Positions 16,184 to 24,846 of a stretch of 48,939 bases of DNA are shown piece after piece. Position numbers and translations under genes: made by a program. Source of the DNA: Allomuricauda sp. CAU 1633 (lineage in GTDB: Bacteria; Bacteroidota; Bacteroidia; Flavobacteriales; Flavobacteriaceae); NCBI RefSeq assembly GCF_017313225.1, contig NZ_JAFLNE010000012.1, positions 1 to 48,939 on the forward strand. The letters run 5' to 3'. The notes under the pieces are model-generated. The model was not told the DNA's origin. It saw nothing but the letters and a program-made list of their open reading frames with translations, and searched no databases. Within the stretch, counting starts at the first letter, position 1, and the number at the start of each line of letters is the position of its first letter.

Positions 16184-16660
16184 CTAATTGGTGTTTAGTA
16201 CCAGTGGTAACCGGAAACGGAGGCTCACTGGATTCCCTCTTTTTATGGCCGGCGCCACCGTGGTGAGGTCGTTTAGAAGTTCGGATACCTTGGTGTTGAA
16301 ATCTGCTATTTCGTTCAAAACGGAGGTTTTTTCTTCAACATGAAGCACAGAAATGAACCCATGCTCATCAATCACAAAATCGATATAAACCGTGTCGTTC
16401 AAATCTTCATTTACTTGAAACTCCAAGCTGTCCAAGGCATTGGAAAAGGAGTCCAGCATCACATTCTGAAAACACTCGCGCTGGGCTTGCTTGGTAGCGG
16501 TCTCATCGCAGCCGTCAAAATGGGGGTATTGGTCCACATCGTTCCAATCTATCGCCAAAAGTTCCTCATTGACCAATTTTTGGGTCTTATCTTCCCGCGA
16601 CATAAAAAGTTCGCAGGAAACCAGCAAGCCAAAAAAGGATAACAACATGTACTTCCGCAT
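16184..16660 (-). CDS. Putative lipoprotein with TonB-C-like domain
   Basis: This 158-aa protein has a lipoprotein signal (KYMLLSFFGLLVSC, Cys16). The mature part contains DVDQYPHFDGCDET, then ECFQNVMLDS, then DTVYIDFVIDEHGFISVLHV, and a final hydrophobic strand NPVSLRFRLPLVLN. This pattern (P.FDGC, 'f.id..G.v..v') is shared with TonB C-terminal-like domains common in flavobacterial periplasmic proteins. It is not an energising TonB, because the transmembrane and proline-rich parts are missing. The function is unknown. It is the first gene of the ruvC-hemW operon (4-bp gap). Confidence 0.7.
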   Translation of the reverse strand: MRKYMLLSFFGLLVSCELFMSREDKTQKLVNEELLAIDWNDVDQYPHFDGCDETATKQAQRECFQNVMLDSFSNALDSLEFQVNEDLNDTVYIDFVIDEHGFISVLHVEEKTSVLNEIADFNTKVSELLNDLTTVAPAIKRGNPVSLRFRLPLVLNTN

Positions 16661-16718
16661 AACAGCCCCGAGAATTTGGCTGAAATTACGATATTTTAAT
16701 GAAGAACTGTATAACAGA

Positions 16719-16747
16719 AAGAGGCCTGAAATAATTTCAAGCCTCTT
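16719..16747 (-). terminator. Hairpin downstream of the TonB receptor gene
   Basis: The arms AAGAGGC(c)TGAAA and TTTCA(a)GCCTCTT form a long stem with a two-base loop, located 30 bp past the receptor stop at 16778. The T tract on the minus strand is weak, so this may be a terminator or an mRNA-stabilising hairpin. Confidence 0.55.
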
Positions 16748-16777
16748 GCTACCTTAATAAATAGATCCAAAAAACCA

Positions 16778-19003
16778 CTAAAAACTAACTGAAACCTTTC
16801 CCCGCACATAAAAAGGTGTCCCTGGGGTAAAATGAATCTCTTCAAATGAGTTGGGTTCGTTGAACAAACGGCTTTCTGTCGCAAACTGAGTCTCGTTCCA
16901 TTTGGTATCGAACAGATTTTCCACAATCAGGCCAAAGGTCCAATTGTTTACACTATAATTGAGTGTAGCATCAGTGACAAAATAACCTTCCGCCACTATG
17001 GAATTGTCCTCATTGGCCGGTCTATCATCAATATATCTGTAATTGATTCCCCCTGAAAAACCTTGGTCACCACCCAAGGTGACTCCTCCAACCATGGTAA
17101 AATCGGGTGCCAAAGGAATATAATCTTCTCCATCTGCCTCCTCAGTGCTACGGGCATGGGTGTAGTTGGCATCGGTATACAGATAAAGCCAATCCAAAGG
17201 TTGATATCTTGCACCTACCTCAAGTCCCATTCGTCTTGTTTTTCCACTGGGTTCCACGATTCCTGCATCACCCACGTACACAAACTCCTGATCTAGGAAT
17301 AAGGTCCACAGCGTGGCGTTCAAGACCAATTTATCCGCTGGTTTTATAATGGTTCCCAAATCCACGCCATAAGCGGCAGGCAAGATATCTTCTCCTCCGT
17401 TCGCCACCACAACCCGAGTATCGTTGGAATGAAATCCGATTCCAGTTTTCAGGAAAAACTGGGTGCTTTCTGTTGGACTGTAAATGGTATTGAACTTTGG
17501 GCTGAAAGCCACTTTTTCTTCACTACGGCTATCATACAGTTCACTCATTTTGTTGATGTAATCAAACCTGAAGTAATCTAAACGAAGGGCAGGCTCAAAC
17601 GTAAACTTGCCCGATTTGAATTCAGCTCCTGCAAAAGCGTAGCTGTTTACCTCATCCACATCGCCATAAGCCAAACGTTCCAATAATTCTTGGCGGTTCA
17701 ACGTATGCGATAGTTGGTTGTCGTCCACATTATCATACCTAAAACCGATTCCCGCATTGTATTTGAATCCCATTCCACCCAAATTGGCCGAATTGTTCTG
17801 AAAAACCGTCTTGGCACCAGCCATCACTCGGTCTTCAAACTGTTTGATTTGGTCACCATTAACAGGGTCATCCAAGAAAAAGGTAAAGTTGGAATAGAGC
17901 TCAAAATCATAATGCGATACAAACGCCGTGGTATTAAGTGATTTTCCTGCACCCAAATTCTTGTTATGGTTCAATACAATGTTGGTCCGGCTCGTTTGTC
18001 CACCCTCGGTATCATCGATGGCGCCAAAACGACCAATCAAACCTTGGTCCACTGCCCGTTGTGGAATTTGACCTGAAGCATCCCACTTGCTCGAAAAGTG
18101 CGAAGCTGTCAACAACAACTCCTGGTCACCAGGCAACGCATAACGGTATCTTCCCAAAATATTGATGCGGTTAAAGTTCTGTGGGGATTCAAACGGGCCG
18201 TCTGTCAAATATAGTTCTGAAGCCAAGTACGCATTACTATTTTGGTTGTCCATCACATTGAACATTCCCATAAATCTACGGGTACCAAATTGCCCAATTT
18301 CAGTGGACAACATACTTTGGTCCAAACTCTTTCTCAGCTTTAAATTGATATACCCCGCCGTATTAAAGTTCCCTTGGTCGGCATAATAGGGTCCTTTGCC
18401 AAAATTTATATTTTCTATGGTCTCCGGAATCACAAAGTGGAGGTCTGCATATCCCTGACCGTGGGCGTGGGACACCATATTCACCGGCATTCCATCCACA
18501 TTAATAGCCACATCGGTTCCGTGATCCACGTCGAAGCCGCGTAAAAATATCTGCTCGGCCTTGCCACCACCAGCATGTTGGCCAATAATCAATCCGGGTA
18601 CCTTTCTTAAAATTTCCTGTGAAGATTTTACAGGATTGGTTTTTACATCCACATCCACCACCCGACTCAGGGCATCCACTTCGGATACCAAAACCACTTG
18701 GTCTAAAGAAATGGAGCTCTCTTCAAGAACAATGTCCATCGGATTTTGCAAATTGGATTGACTCACCACTTTGGTTTGCGTAGCGTAACCGAGTTTTGAA
18801 AAATAAATCGTATCATTTATCGAGGTTCTATCCAGAACAAAGTGTCCTGTTCCATCCGTATGACTATGTTGACCGCTGGTTTTGTTGAAAATTCCAGCAT
18901 CCTCGATGGGGGAACCAGCTTCATCAACCAGTTTTCCCTTTATGTTTTGCGCAGCAATGGTGCCCATGAATAGCATGGACAATGCCGCCATAAAATATTT
19001 CAT
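16778..19003 (-). CDS. TonB-dependent outer-membrane receptor
   Basis: This 741-aa protein has a signal peptide (about residues 1-18, ending AAQN), then an N-terminal carboxypeptidase-regulatory-like beta-sandwich (about 20-95: IKGKLVDEAGSPIEDAGIFN, DTIYFSKLGYATQT), a plug domain (about 115-235: LRKVPGLIIGQHAGGGKAEQ, FLRGFDVDHGTDVAINVDGM) and a beta-barrel ending in aromatic Phe (VRGKVSVSF). The plug carries VSHAHGQGYADLHFVIPE, rich in His and Asp, which hints at a metal or metal-complex substrate; this is inferred. A His-rich exported protein is encoded directly upstream on the same strand and may work with it. There is no SusD partner, so it is probably not a glycan importer. Confidence 0.9.
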   Translation of the reverse strand: MKYFMAALSMLFMGTIAAQNIKGKLVDEAGSPIEDAGIFNKTSGQHSHTDGTGHFVLDRTSINDTIYFSKLGYATQTKVVSQSNLQNPMDIVLEESSISLDQVVLVSEVDALSRVVDVDVKTNPVKSSQEILRKVPGLIIGQHAGGGKAEQIFLRGFDVDHGTDVAINVDGMPVNMVSHAHGQGYADLHFVIPETIENINFGKGPYYADQGNFNTAGYINLKLRKSLDQSMLSTEIGQFGTRRFMGMFNVMDNQNSNAYLASELYLTDGPFESPQNFNRINILGRYRYALPGDQELLLTASHFSSKWDASGQIPQRAVDQGLIGRFGAIDDTEGGQTSRTNIVLNHNKNLGAGKSLNTTAFVSHYDFELYSNFTFFLDDPVNGDQIKQFEDRVMAGAKTVFQNNSANLGGMGFKYNAGIGFRYDNVDDNQLSHTLNRQELLERLAYGDVDEVNSYAFAGAEFKSGKFTFEPALRLDYFRFDYINKMSELYDSRSEEKVAFSPKFNTIYSPTESTQFFLKTGIGFHSNDTRVVVANGGEDILPAAYGVDLGTIIKPADKLVLNATLWTLFLDQEFVYVGDAGIVEPSGKTRRMGLEVGARYQPLDWLYLYTDANYTHARSTEEADGEDYIPLAPDFTMVGGVTLGGDQGFSGGINYRYIDDRPANEDNSIVAEGYFVTDATLNYSVNNWTFGLIVENLFDTKWNETQFATESRLFNEPNSFEEIHFTPGTPFYVRGKVSVSF

Positions 19004-19112
19004 GTCGTTGTCTTTTAATTTGATTTGTTTAAATACCTCTGAACAATAGAAACACTAGACCATCTCCAAAAAAGATTGGAACTCGTTCTTTAAAATTGGC
19101 CTAGCTGATTTT

Positions 19113-19556
19113 TCAGCTAAATTGGGGAGGAGGTGTGGTTACGGATTGAAACCAAAAAGAAGTTAGGTTTTGGTATGCCCAATTGCGAATGCCAACTGGT
19201 AAGGTAATAGGTGTTTCCGGTGTAGCTCCGGTTTTTTCAGCAAGATGCTTGTCCAATTTAAAGCTAATTTCATCCTTGGATTCTTGCTCATGGGGCCGAT
19301 TGGCCTCCAACAAATCTTTTAAAACTTCCAAAGCTTCGTGCGAGTGACCCGCCATAGCCTCCAATGAAGAATAATCGATTGTTTCGTGATCCGATGCAAA
19401 ACCATGGTGATGCGTTTTTTTGGTAAATGCGTGGGATACCTCGTGCAAAGTTTCCAACACCAAACCATTAAAAAGCCCAATCACATAAAACAGACACATC
19501 GCGGCACATCCCATTCGGATGAACCTTGACTTTGTATGTCTATTCTTTGTTTTCAT
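19113..19556 (-). CDS. His-rich membrane-anchored small protein beside the TonB receptor
   Basis: This 147-aa protein begins with a basic segment and one hydrophobic helix (about 15-35, GCAAMCLFYVIGLFNGLVLE), then HEVSHAFTKKTHHHGFASDH and further His/Glu/Asp (AGHSHEALE, RPHEQE). It ends in a Gln/Pro-rich tail. The His clustering on the exported side suggests metal binding. It lies about 110 bp upstream of the receptor gene and is co-directional, so both may answer the same signal. The family is not recognised with certainty. Confidence 0.6.
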   Translation of the reverse strand: MKTKNRHTKSRFIRMGCAAMCLFYVIGLFNGLVLETLHEVSHAFTKKTHHHGFASDHETIDYSSLEAMAGHSHEALEVLKDLLEANRPHEQESKDEISFKLDKHLAEKTGATPETPITLPVGIRNWAYQNLTSFWFQSVTTPPPQFS

Positions 19557-19576
19557 GATTGCTGGATAATCGGTTT

Positions 19577-19584
19577 CAAATTTA
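19577..19584 (-). promoter_or_regulatory. Candidate -7 element for the His-rich protein gene
   Basis: The minus strand reads TAAATTTG, an exact match to the Bacteroidota -7 consensus TANNTTTG, about 20 bp upstream of the start codon at 19556. No clear TTTG -33 element is seen. Confidence 0.4.
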
Positions 19585-19620
19585 CCTACGAAATTTTTAA
19601 GGGTAGGGTTTTATTTTGAT

Positions 19621-19650
19621 TTTGTTTGTAACAATTGTCGGTTACATTTG
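19621..19650 (+). promoter_or_regulatory. Bacteroidota-type promoter of the DUF456 gene
   Basis: TTTG (19621-19624) and TACATTTG (19643-19650) are 18 bp apart, matching the -33/-7 consensus TTTG / TANNTTTG, and end 20 bp upstream of the start codon. Confidence 0.6.
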
Positions 19651-19670
19651 TCTAACAGGAAAACACAACC

Positions 19671-20177
19671 ATGGACATTGCTTTACTCATTTTGGGGTTC
19701 CTTTTGATGTTGGTTGGGATACTGGGTAGCTTTCTACCCGTATTGCCGGGTCCACCCATTAGTTGGGTTGGGCTACTTTTATTGTATTTGACCAAAGCAG
19801 TGCCCGATAATTGGTGGGTTCTTGCCATCACCTTTGTTATTGCCATCACCATTACGGTTTTGGATTATGTGATTCCGGCTATGGGCACCAAAAAATTTGG
19901 GGGCAGTAAAGCGGGTATGTGGGGAACCATAATCGGGCTGATCATCGGCCTCTTCCTTCCGATTCCAGGAGGGTTTATCATTGGAGCATTTCTGGGAGCT
20001 TTTGTGGGAGAGCTCTCCAACAATATTGACCAAAAAAGAGCTCTTAAAGCGGCTTTTGGTTCGTTTTTGGGTTTTTTAACGGGTACCTTTATGAAGTTTG
20101 TGGTCACACTTCTCTATGCCATATTCTATGTGTTTATAGCAATTAAGTATGCAAGCGAACTATTTACGTTTAGTTAG
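19671..20177 (+). CDS. DUF456 membrane protein
   Basis: This 168-aa integral membrane protein is nearly all hydrophobic. Features of DUF456 are GSFLPVLPGPPISWVGLLLL, DYVIPAMGTKKFGGSKAGMW, GLFLPIPGGFIIGAFLGAFV and a Gly-rich second half. Four or five helices are likely. The repeated PGPP/GxxxG patterns resemble Gly-zipper proteins, but the function is unknown. A good promoter lies directly upstream. Its stop overlaps the convergent nitroreductase stop by 4 bp, with no terminator between them. Confidence 0.85.
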   Translation: MDIALLILGFLLMLVGILGSFLPVLPGPPISWVGLLLLYLTKAVPDNWWVLAITFVIAITITVLDYVIPAMGTKKFGGSKAGMWGTIIGLIIGLFLPIPGGFIIGAFLGAFVGELSNNIDQKRALKAAFGSFLGFLTGTFMKFVVTLLYAIFYVFIAIKYASELFTFS

Positions 20178-20728
20178 TCTAGCCACTCCACTTTTTCAGA
20201 GATAGGTGTTCTTTCGGATTGAATTACCTCGCCCTCAAAATACCCTATATAAAAAAAGCCCAGGCATTTTTCGCCCTCCTTCAGATTAAAGAACTCATCC
20301 ATATACTTGATGAGCCCGGGCGAAGACCAATAACTGCCAATACCCAGTTCGGTGCAGCACAACCACATATTTTGAACGGCCATGGCTACGGAGGCAATCT
20401 CCTCCCATTCCGGGAGGCTCTCTTTTGGGTCCCGTTGCATACAGATCGCGATTACCGCTCCAGAGTTGGATGGATTAAATTGCAGTTTTTTGATTTTCAT
20501 TTGCTTTGGTCTGGGATCAGTTTCCTCATATTTGTTGGATAAAAAAATACCCAGTTCTTGTTTTTTGTCGCCTGTTAACACTTTAAAGCGCCACGGTTCG
20601 GTTTTTTTGTGGGTAGGAGCCCAATTGGCCGCTTCCAAAATCTTTTCCAAGGTTTCTTTGGCAATGGGTTTATCAATATATTGAGGAGGGAAAATACTTC
20701 TTCGGTTCTTGATCAAGTCAAAAATCAT
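20174..20728 (-). CDS. Nitroreductase-family FMN oxidoreductase
   Basis: This 184-aa protein is of the YdjA/NfsB-like nitroreductase fold. The N-terminal KNRRSIFPPQYIDKPI carries the FMN-phosphate-binding Arg pair. AANWAPTHKKTEPWRFKVLT, then AMAVQNMWLCCTELGIGSYW and the Gly-rich LGFFYIGYFEG are the other family regions. The usual reaction is NAD(P)H-dependent reduction of nitro or quinone compounds. The physiological substrate is unknown. It is leftward and about 50 bp from the LysR gene, possibly cotranscribed with it. Confidence 0.9.
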   Translation of the reverse strand: MIFDLIKNRRSIFPPQYIDKPIAKETLEKILEAANWAPTHKKTEPWRFKVLTGDKKQELGIFLSNKYEETDPRPKQMKIKKLQFNPSNSGAVIAICMQRDPKESLPEWEEIASVAMAVQNMWLCCTELGIGSYWSSPGLIKYMDEFFNLKEGEKCLGFFYIGYFEGEVIQSERTPISEKVEWLD

Positions 20729-20776
20729 AGCTATTCTTTTAATTAATATCCAAAGTTACTTCCCAAAAAGTTGCCA

Positions 20777-21664
20777 TCATAATTTCAGGGGCAAATCCAT
20801 ACATTTTTGAAGTGCAGGGTTTCTATTATCCGTTTTCCAGACCATGCTCAACACCGCGCGTTGTTTTATGTTTTTCATTTCGATAAACTTTACCTTCATC
20901 TGAAATCCATACTGAAGCGTTGTGGGCACAATGGCAATACCCAATTTGTTCTCCACCAATTTAAAGATGGTCTGCGCATGAACTGACTTATGCGAGACGT
21001 TGGGCACAAACCCACTATCTTCACAAATGCTCAGGACGGTATCGTAATACATGGGGCTATAATCTTGGGAAAACAAGATAAAGTCCTCATACGCCACTTG
21101 ATTGATGTTTTTAAAGTTCTTTTCATCCAAAGGATGCTCTGCAGGCAACACCAAAGAAAAAGTGTCTTCAAAAACCGGTCTCACGTCCAGTCCTTTCGGC
21201 ACGCGGGATAATCGAACAAAACCCAAATCCAATCGGTCGGCCAATATCGCATTGATTTGTGCTCGATTGGAAAGTTCTTCCAAAGTGGTATGTACCGTTG
21301 GATACTTTTCTTTCAATCCCAATAATAAATTCGGTACCACATTTTGCATGGCCGAACCCAAAAAACCAATGCGCACCTCCCCCAATTGTCCTTCACCTAT
21401 AAGTTTTACCTGCTTTTTGGTCTGTTCCAGATGATTCAAGACGAATTCTACCTCTTTTTTCAAATACTCACCCGCTGGGGTCAAGCTCACCTTTTTCTTG
21501 TCCCTCACAAAAAGTTGGGTGCCCAGAATCTCCTCCATCTGTTTGATTTGGGTACTCAAACCGGGTTGGGAAATGAACAGCTTTTCCGCGGCCTTTCTAA
21601 AGTGAAGCTCTTCGGACACGGCCAAAAAATAGATGAAATGTCGAAGTTCTATTTGATAATTCAT
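20777..21664 (-). CDS. LysR-family regulator, candidate hut regulator
   Basis: This 295-aa LysR-type regulator has an N-terminal winged helix-turn-helix (about 5-64: LRHFIYFLAVSEELHFRKAA, LFISQPGLSTQIKQME) followed by the periplasmic-binding-like sensor domain (about 90-290). It is divergent from hutH with only 75 bp between starts, the classic LysR arrangement, so it probably controls the hut operon with urocanate or histidine as inducer; this is inferred. Most known hut operons use HutC (GntR) or HutP instead, so a LysR is notable. A 9-bp inverted repeat overlaps its own start codon. Confidence 0.88.
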   Translation of the reverse strand: MNYQIELRHFIYFLAVSEELHFRKAAEKLFISQPGLSTQIKQMEEILGTQLFVRDKKKVSLTPAGEYLKKEVEFVLNHLEQTKKQVKLIGEGQLGEVRIGFLGSAMQNVVPNLLLGLKEKYPTVHTTLEELSNRAQINAILADRLDLGFVRLSRVPKGLDVRPVFEDTFSLVLPAEHPLDEKNFKNINQVAYEDFILFSQDYSPMYYDTVLSICEDSGFVPNVSHKSVHAQTIFKLVENKLGIAIVPTTLQYGFQMKVKFIEMKNIKQRAVLSMVWKTDNRNPALQKCMDLPLKL

Positions 21665-21692
21665 ACTTATTGATTGTTACAAAAATAAGTAT
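21663..21692. promoter_or_regulatory. Candidate LysR operator between regulator and hutH
   Basis: ATACTTATT (21663-21671) and AATAAGTAT (21684-21692) are exact reverse complements with 12 bp between them, a spacing that would suit a LysR dimer or tetramer site. The site overlaps the regulator start codon, which suggests autorepression and control of divergent hutH. Confidence 0.55.
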
Positions 21693-21715
21693 TGGTAATT
21701 ATTAATCCTAACTCG

Positions 21716-21723
21716 TAATTTTA
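21716..21723 (+). promoter_or_regulatory. Candidate -7 element of the hut operon
   Basis: TAATTTTA matches seven of eight positions of TANNTTTG, 16 bp before the hutH start and downstream of the inverted repeat. The -33 element is unclear (TTGG at about 21692), as expected for an activated promoter. Confidence 0.35.
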
Positions 21724-21739
21724 TTCAAAAGAAAAACAC

Positions 21740-23317
21740 ATGGCGATAGACCGAACATTTCTATTTGGCGAAGACCATTTAACCGCAAGCATAGCTTTGG
21801 GCTTGGCCCATGGCACCATAAAAGGTGTTTTCTCCGATGAATGCCTAAAAAATGTGAATGTGAGTTACCAACGCGTTCAGCGCATTGTGGAAAAAGGCGA
21901 TACGGTGTATGGAATCAACACTGGTTTTGGTCCTTTGTGCAACACCAAAATTTCCAAATCGGACACCAAGATTCTACAATCCAACATATTACAGAGCCAT
22001 AGTGTGGGGGTGGGAGAACCTATTTCCAACGAATTGGCTAAAATTATGCTGATTCTTAAAATCCATGCCTTGGCCAAGGGATTTTCTGGAATTGCCGAAA
22101 CCACTTTGCAACGCATGCTCTGGCATTTGGATAACGATGCCATTCCCGTGGTCCCCTCCCAAGGTTCGGTTGGTGCTTCTGGCGATTTGGCTCCACTCTC
22201 CCATCTATTTTTACCACTGATTGGGCTAGGGAAGATTGAATACCAAGGAAGAACCATCCGTACTCAAGAGCTTTTTCAACAAACTGGATTGAAACCACTC
22301 GATTTAGGACCAAAAGAAGGTCTTGCCTTGATCAATGGCACTCAATTTATTGCCGCCCACGGGGTAATGGTCGTTCACAAATTACAGCATTGCCTGCGCC
22401 ATGCGGACATCATAGGCGCCATGATGCTCGAAGGGCTACAAGGCTCCATGAAGCCCTTTTTTGAAGAATTGCACGAACTACGCCCCTTTAAGGGCAACCA
22501 ACATGTGGCCGGCAGAATCCGAACACTCCTTCAAGGTTCTGAAATTTTGGAAGATCATATCGATTGCGAACGGGTACAGGACCCCTACTCCCTACGTTGC
22601 ATGCCACAGGTACATGGTGCATCCCGTAATGCATGGCTCCACCTGAAAGAATTGTTGGAAATCGAGCTCAATTCGGTTACGGACAACCCTGTCATCATCA
22701 ATGATGAATTGACCATCAGCGGTGGGAATTTCCATGGTCAGCCTTTGGCCATGGCCTTGGATTATGCTGCCTTGGCCGCTTCGGAAATTGGAAATATCTC
22801 CGACCGACGCATCTATCTGGCCCTCGAAGGCAACAGTCCGGGTGTTCCCAAATTATTGATGAATGATACAGGTATCAATTCGGGCTATATGATCTTACAA
22901 TATACTTCCGCAGCATTGGCAAGTGAAAACAAAAGTTTGTGTTTCCCAGCTAGTGCCGATAGCATTCCCACTTCGTTGGGACAGGAAGACCATGTGAGCA
23001 TGGGGTCCATCAGTGGTAGAAAAGCATTAAACATTATTGAAAACGTGGAGAAAATCCTCGCTATTGAATTGCTGACCTCTGCCCAGGCGTTCGAATACAG
23101 AAAACCGTTGAAATCGGGCATTGTGTTGGATGAAATCCATACATTCCTCAGAACCAAGGTCGCTTTTGCCGAAAACGACCGTGTTTTTGCGGATGATATC
23201 GAAAAAGGAATCGAAATCATCCAAAATCGGGAAATCATTGATTTGGTAGACCTTGTGATGGATGAAAAACAACTGAAGTGGAACACCCCACATTTGGAGG
23301 AATTTGAAACATATTAA
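21740..23317 (+). CDS. hutH: Histidine ammonia-lyase
   Basis: This 525-aa enzyme catalyses the first step of histidine degradation, histidine to urocanate plus ammonia. The MIO cofactor tripeptide Ala145-Ser146-Gly147 lies in SQGSVGASGDLAPLSH, and other family motifs are VYGINTGFGPL, LINGTQ, SVTDNP, SGGNFHGQP and QEDHVSMG. Length is close to the norm (about 510). It is the first gene of hutH-hutI-X-hutU-hutG, downstream of a divergent LysR gene. The hutI start codon is one base after its stop. Confidence 0.97.
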   Translation: MAIDRTFLFGEDHLTASIALGLAHGTIKGVFSDECLKNVNVSYQRVQRIVEKGDTVYGINTGFGPLCNTKISKSDTKILQSNILQSHSVGVGEPISNELAKIMLILKIHALAKGFSGIAETTLQRMLWHLDNDAIPVVPSQGSVGASGDLAPLSHLFLPLIGLGKIEYQGRTIRTQELFQQTGLKPLDLGPKEGLALINGTQFIAAHGVMVVHKLQHCLRHADIIGAMMLEGLQGSMKPFFEELHELRPFKGNQHVAGRIRTLLQGSEILEDHIDCERVQDPYSLRCMPQVHGASRNAWLHLKELLEIELNSVTDNPVIINDELTISGGNFHGQPLAMALDYAALAASEIGNISDRRIYLALEGNSPGVPKLLMNDTGINSGYMILQYTSAALASENKSLCFPASADSIPTSLGQEDHVSMGSISGRKALNIIENVEKILAIELLTSAQAFEYRKPLKSGIVLDEIHTFLRTKVAFAENDRVFADDIEKGIEIIQNREIIDLVDLVMDEKQLKWNTPHLEEFETY

Positions 23318-23318
23318 A

Positions 23319-24551
23319 ATGAACAGACCACTACTCATAGGACCCTTTGCCCAATTGCTCCCCATGACAGGGCTCCCTTTAAAAGGAGCACTCAAAGATG
23401 AGCAACTGCCCATTATTGAAAACGGGGGCATTTTGGTTTCCGAAGGAAAAATCCGCAAAGTCGGAATATTTGATGAGTTAAAATCCGATGATGTTGACAT
23501 CCACCATATTGAAGGTGACCATGTTTGCCTTCCTGGCTTTGTAGACTCCCATACCCATATTTGCTTTGACGGTACCCGAGCCCGTGACTATGCCTACCGA
23601 AATGCCGGAAAAACCTACTTGGAGATTGCTAAGGCGGGGGGTGGTATTTGGGATACGGTCACCCAAACCCGAAAAGCTTCACAGGGGGAATTGGTGCAAG
23701 GCATTATTTCCCGAAGTAAAAAACATCTCAAAAACGGGGTCACTACCATCGAGGTAAAAAGTGGCTACGGTCTTTCTGTGGATGAAGAATTAAAAATGCT
23801 ACGCGCCATCAAACAGGCCAACGAAACCACAAATGCCGCATTAGTCCCAACTTGTTTGGCAGCCCACATGAAACCCAAAGATTGGCATCAGGATAAAGAT
23901 TATTTGGACGTAATCATCAATGAATTGTTTCCCATCATCAAAGCTGAAAACCTGGCTAATCGGGTGGACGCCTTTGTGGAAGAAAGTGCTTTTTCCCCTG
24001 AAGAAATTAAACCCTACTTTCAAAAAGCAAAGGAAATGGGATTTGATATCACGGTACACGCCGACCAATTTACCACGGGAGGCAGTCAGGTTGCGGTTGA
24101 TTTTGATGCGGTGAGTGCCGACCATTTGGAAGTCAGTACTGAAAAAGAGATTCAATTGCTCGCCAAAAGCAACACCATTGCCACGGCATTGCCTGGAGCG
24201 TCCATCGGTCTGGGATGTGCCTATACCCCTGCACGCAGAATTTTGGATGCAGGCGGGGCTTTGTCCATTGCAAGCGACCACAACCCGGGCTCTGCTCCCA
24301 TGGGCGACCTGTTGACCCAAGCCAGTATTTTGGGAACTTTTGAGAAGCTATCGAATACTGAAGTACTTTCCGGAATCACTTTTAGAGCAGCTGCAGCATT
24401 ACGATTGGCAGACCGTGGCAAACTGGAAGAAGGAGCACAGGCAGACTTTTTGATTTTCCCAACAGACAACTATCAAGAAATCACGTACCATCAAGGGCAG
24501 TTGAAGCCAAGTGCCGTTTGGAAAAAAGGAAATCAAATAAAAACAACTTAA
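23319..24551 (+). CDS. hutI: Imidazolonepropionase
   Basis: This 410-aa amidohydrolase hydrolyses 4-imidazolone-5-propionate to N-formimino-glutamate. The metal site motif DSHTHICFDG, the second metal His in TVHADQFT and SADHLE, and the catalytic Asp in ASDHNPG are all present, plus the substrate Arg/Tyr region RARDYAYRNAGKTYLEIAKA. The start at 23319 (MNRPLLIGPF) fits the one-base spacing to hutH better than an upstream ATG at 23304 inside hutH. It is the second gene of the hut operon. Confidence 0.97.
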   Translation: MNRPLLIGPFAQLLPMTGLPLKGALKDEQLPIIENGGILVSEGKIRKVGIFDELKSDDVDIHHIEGDHVCLPGFVDSHTHICFDGTRARDYAYRNAGKTYLEIAKAGGGIWDTVTQTRKASQGELVQGIISRSKKHLKNGVTTIEVKSGYGLSVDEELKMLRAIKQANETTNAALVPTCLAAHMKPKDWHQDKDYLDVIINELFPIIKAENLANRVDAFVEESAFSPEEIKPYFQKAKEMGFDITVHADQFTTGGSQVAVDFDAVSADHLEVSTEKEIQLLAKSNTIATALPGASIGLGCAYTPARRILDAGGALSIASDHNPGSAPMGDLLTQASILGTFEKLSNTEVLSGITFRAAAALRLADRGKLEEGAQADFLIFPTDNYQEITYHQGQLKPSAVWKKGNQIKTT

Positions 24552-24552
24552 A

Positions 24553-24846
24553 ATGAGTAAACCTTTAGTCATTGACATTATGGCCTTCATAAAAAAATCA
24601 TTTGAAAAAGGAGAATCTATTCCAATAGACCAACTACTTTCATGGGTTGATTCAAAACATAGATTGATTCCAAATATAGATGAATTAAATACTGCGATTA
24701 AATTGATAGGAGGTTGTCAAAAAACTGTAACTACTGAAGGTGTCCTCATTAGTACCCTTAAAAAAGAAGAAAGTGATTTTCTTTCTGAATCTGATTTATC
24801 CACAGCATTCAAGATATATCAAAATAAATTCAACAATCTTAAATGA
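24553..24846 (+). CDS. Unknown 97-aa protein inside the hut operon
   Basis: This gene is not recognised. It encodes 97 residues without signal or membrane segments: a helical N-terminal half (IDIMAFIKKSFEKGESIPID, QLLSWVDSKH), a short central TAIKLIGGCQKTVTTEGVLI region that looks beta-alpha, and a helical Lys/Asn-rich C-terminus. It begins one base after the hutI stop and overlaps hutU by 4 bp, so it is translated as part of the operon. Composition is clearly more AT-rich than the flanking hut genes, suggesting a late insertion. It might be an accessory or regulatory factor of the pathway, or an unrelated passenger. Confidence 0.7.
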   Translation: MSKPLVIDIMAFIKKSFEKGESIPIDQLLSWVDSKHRLIPNIDELNTAIKLIGGCQKTVTTEGVLISTLKKEESDFLSESDLSTAFKIYQNKFNNLK

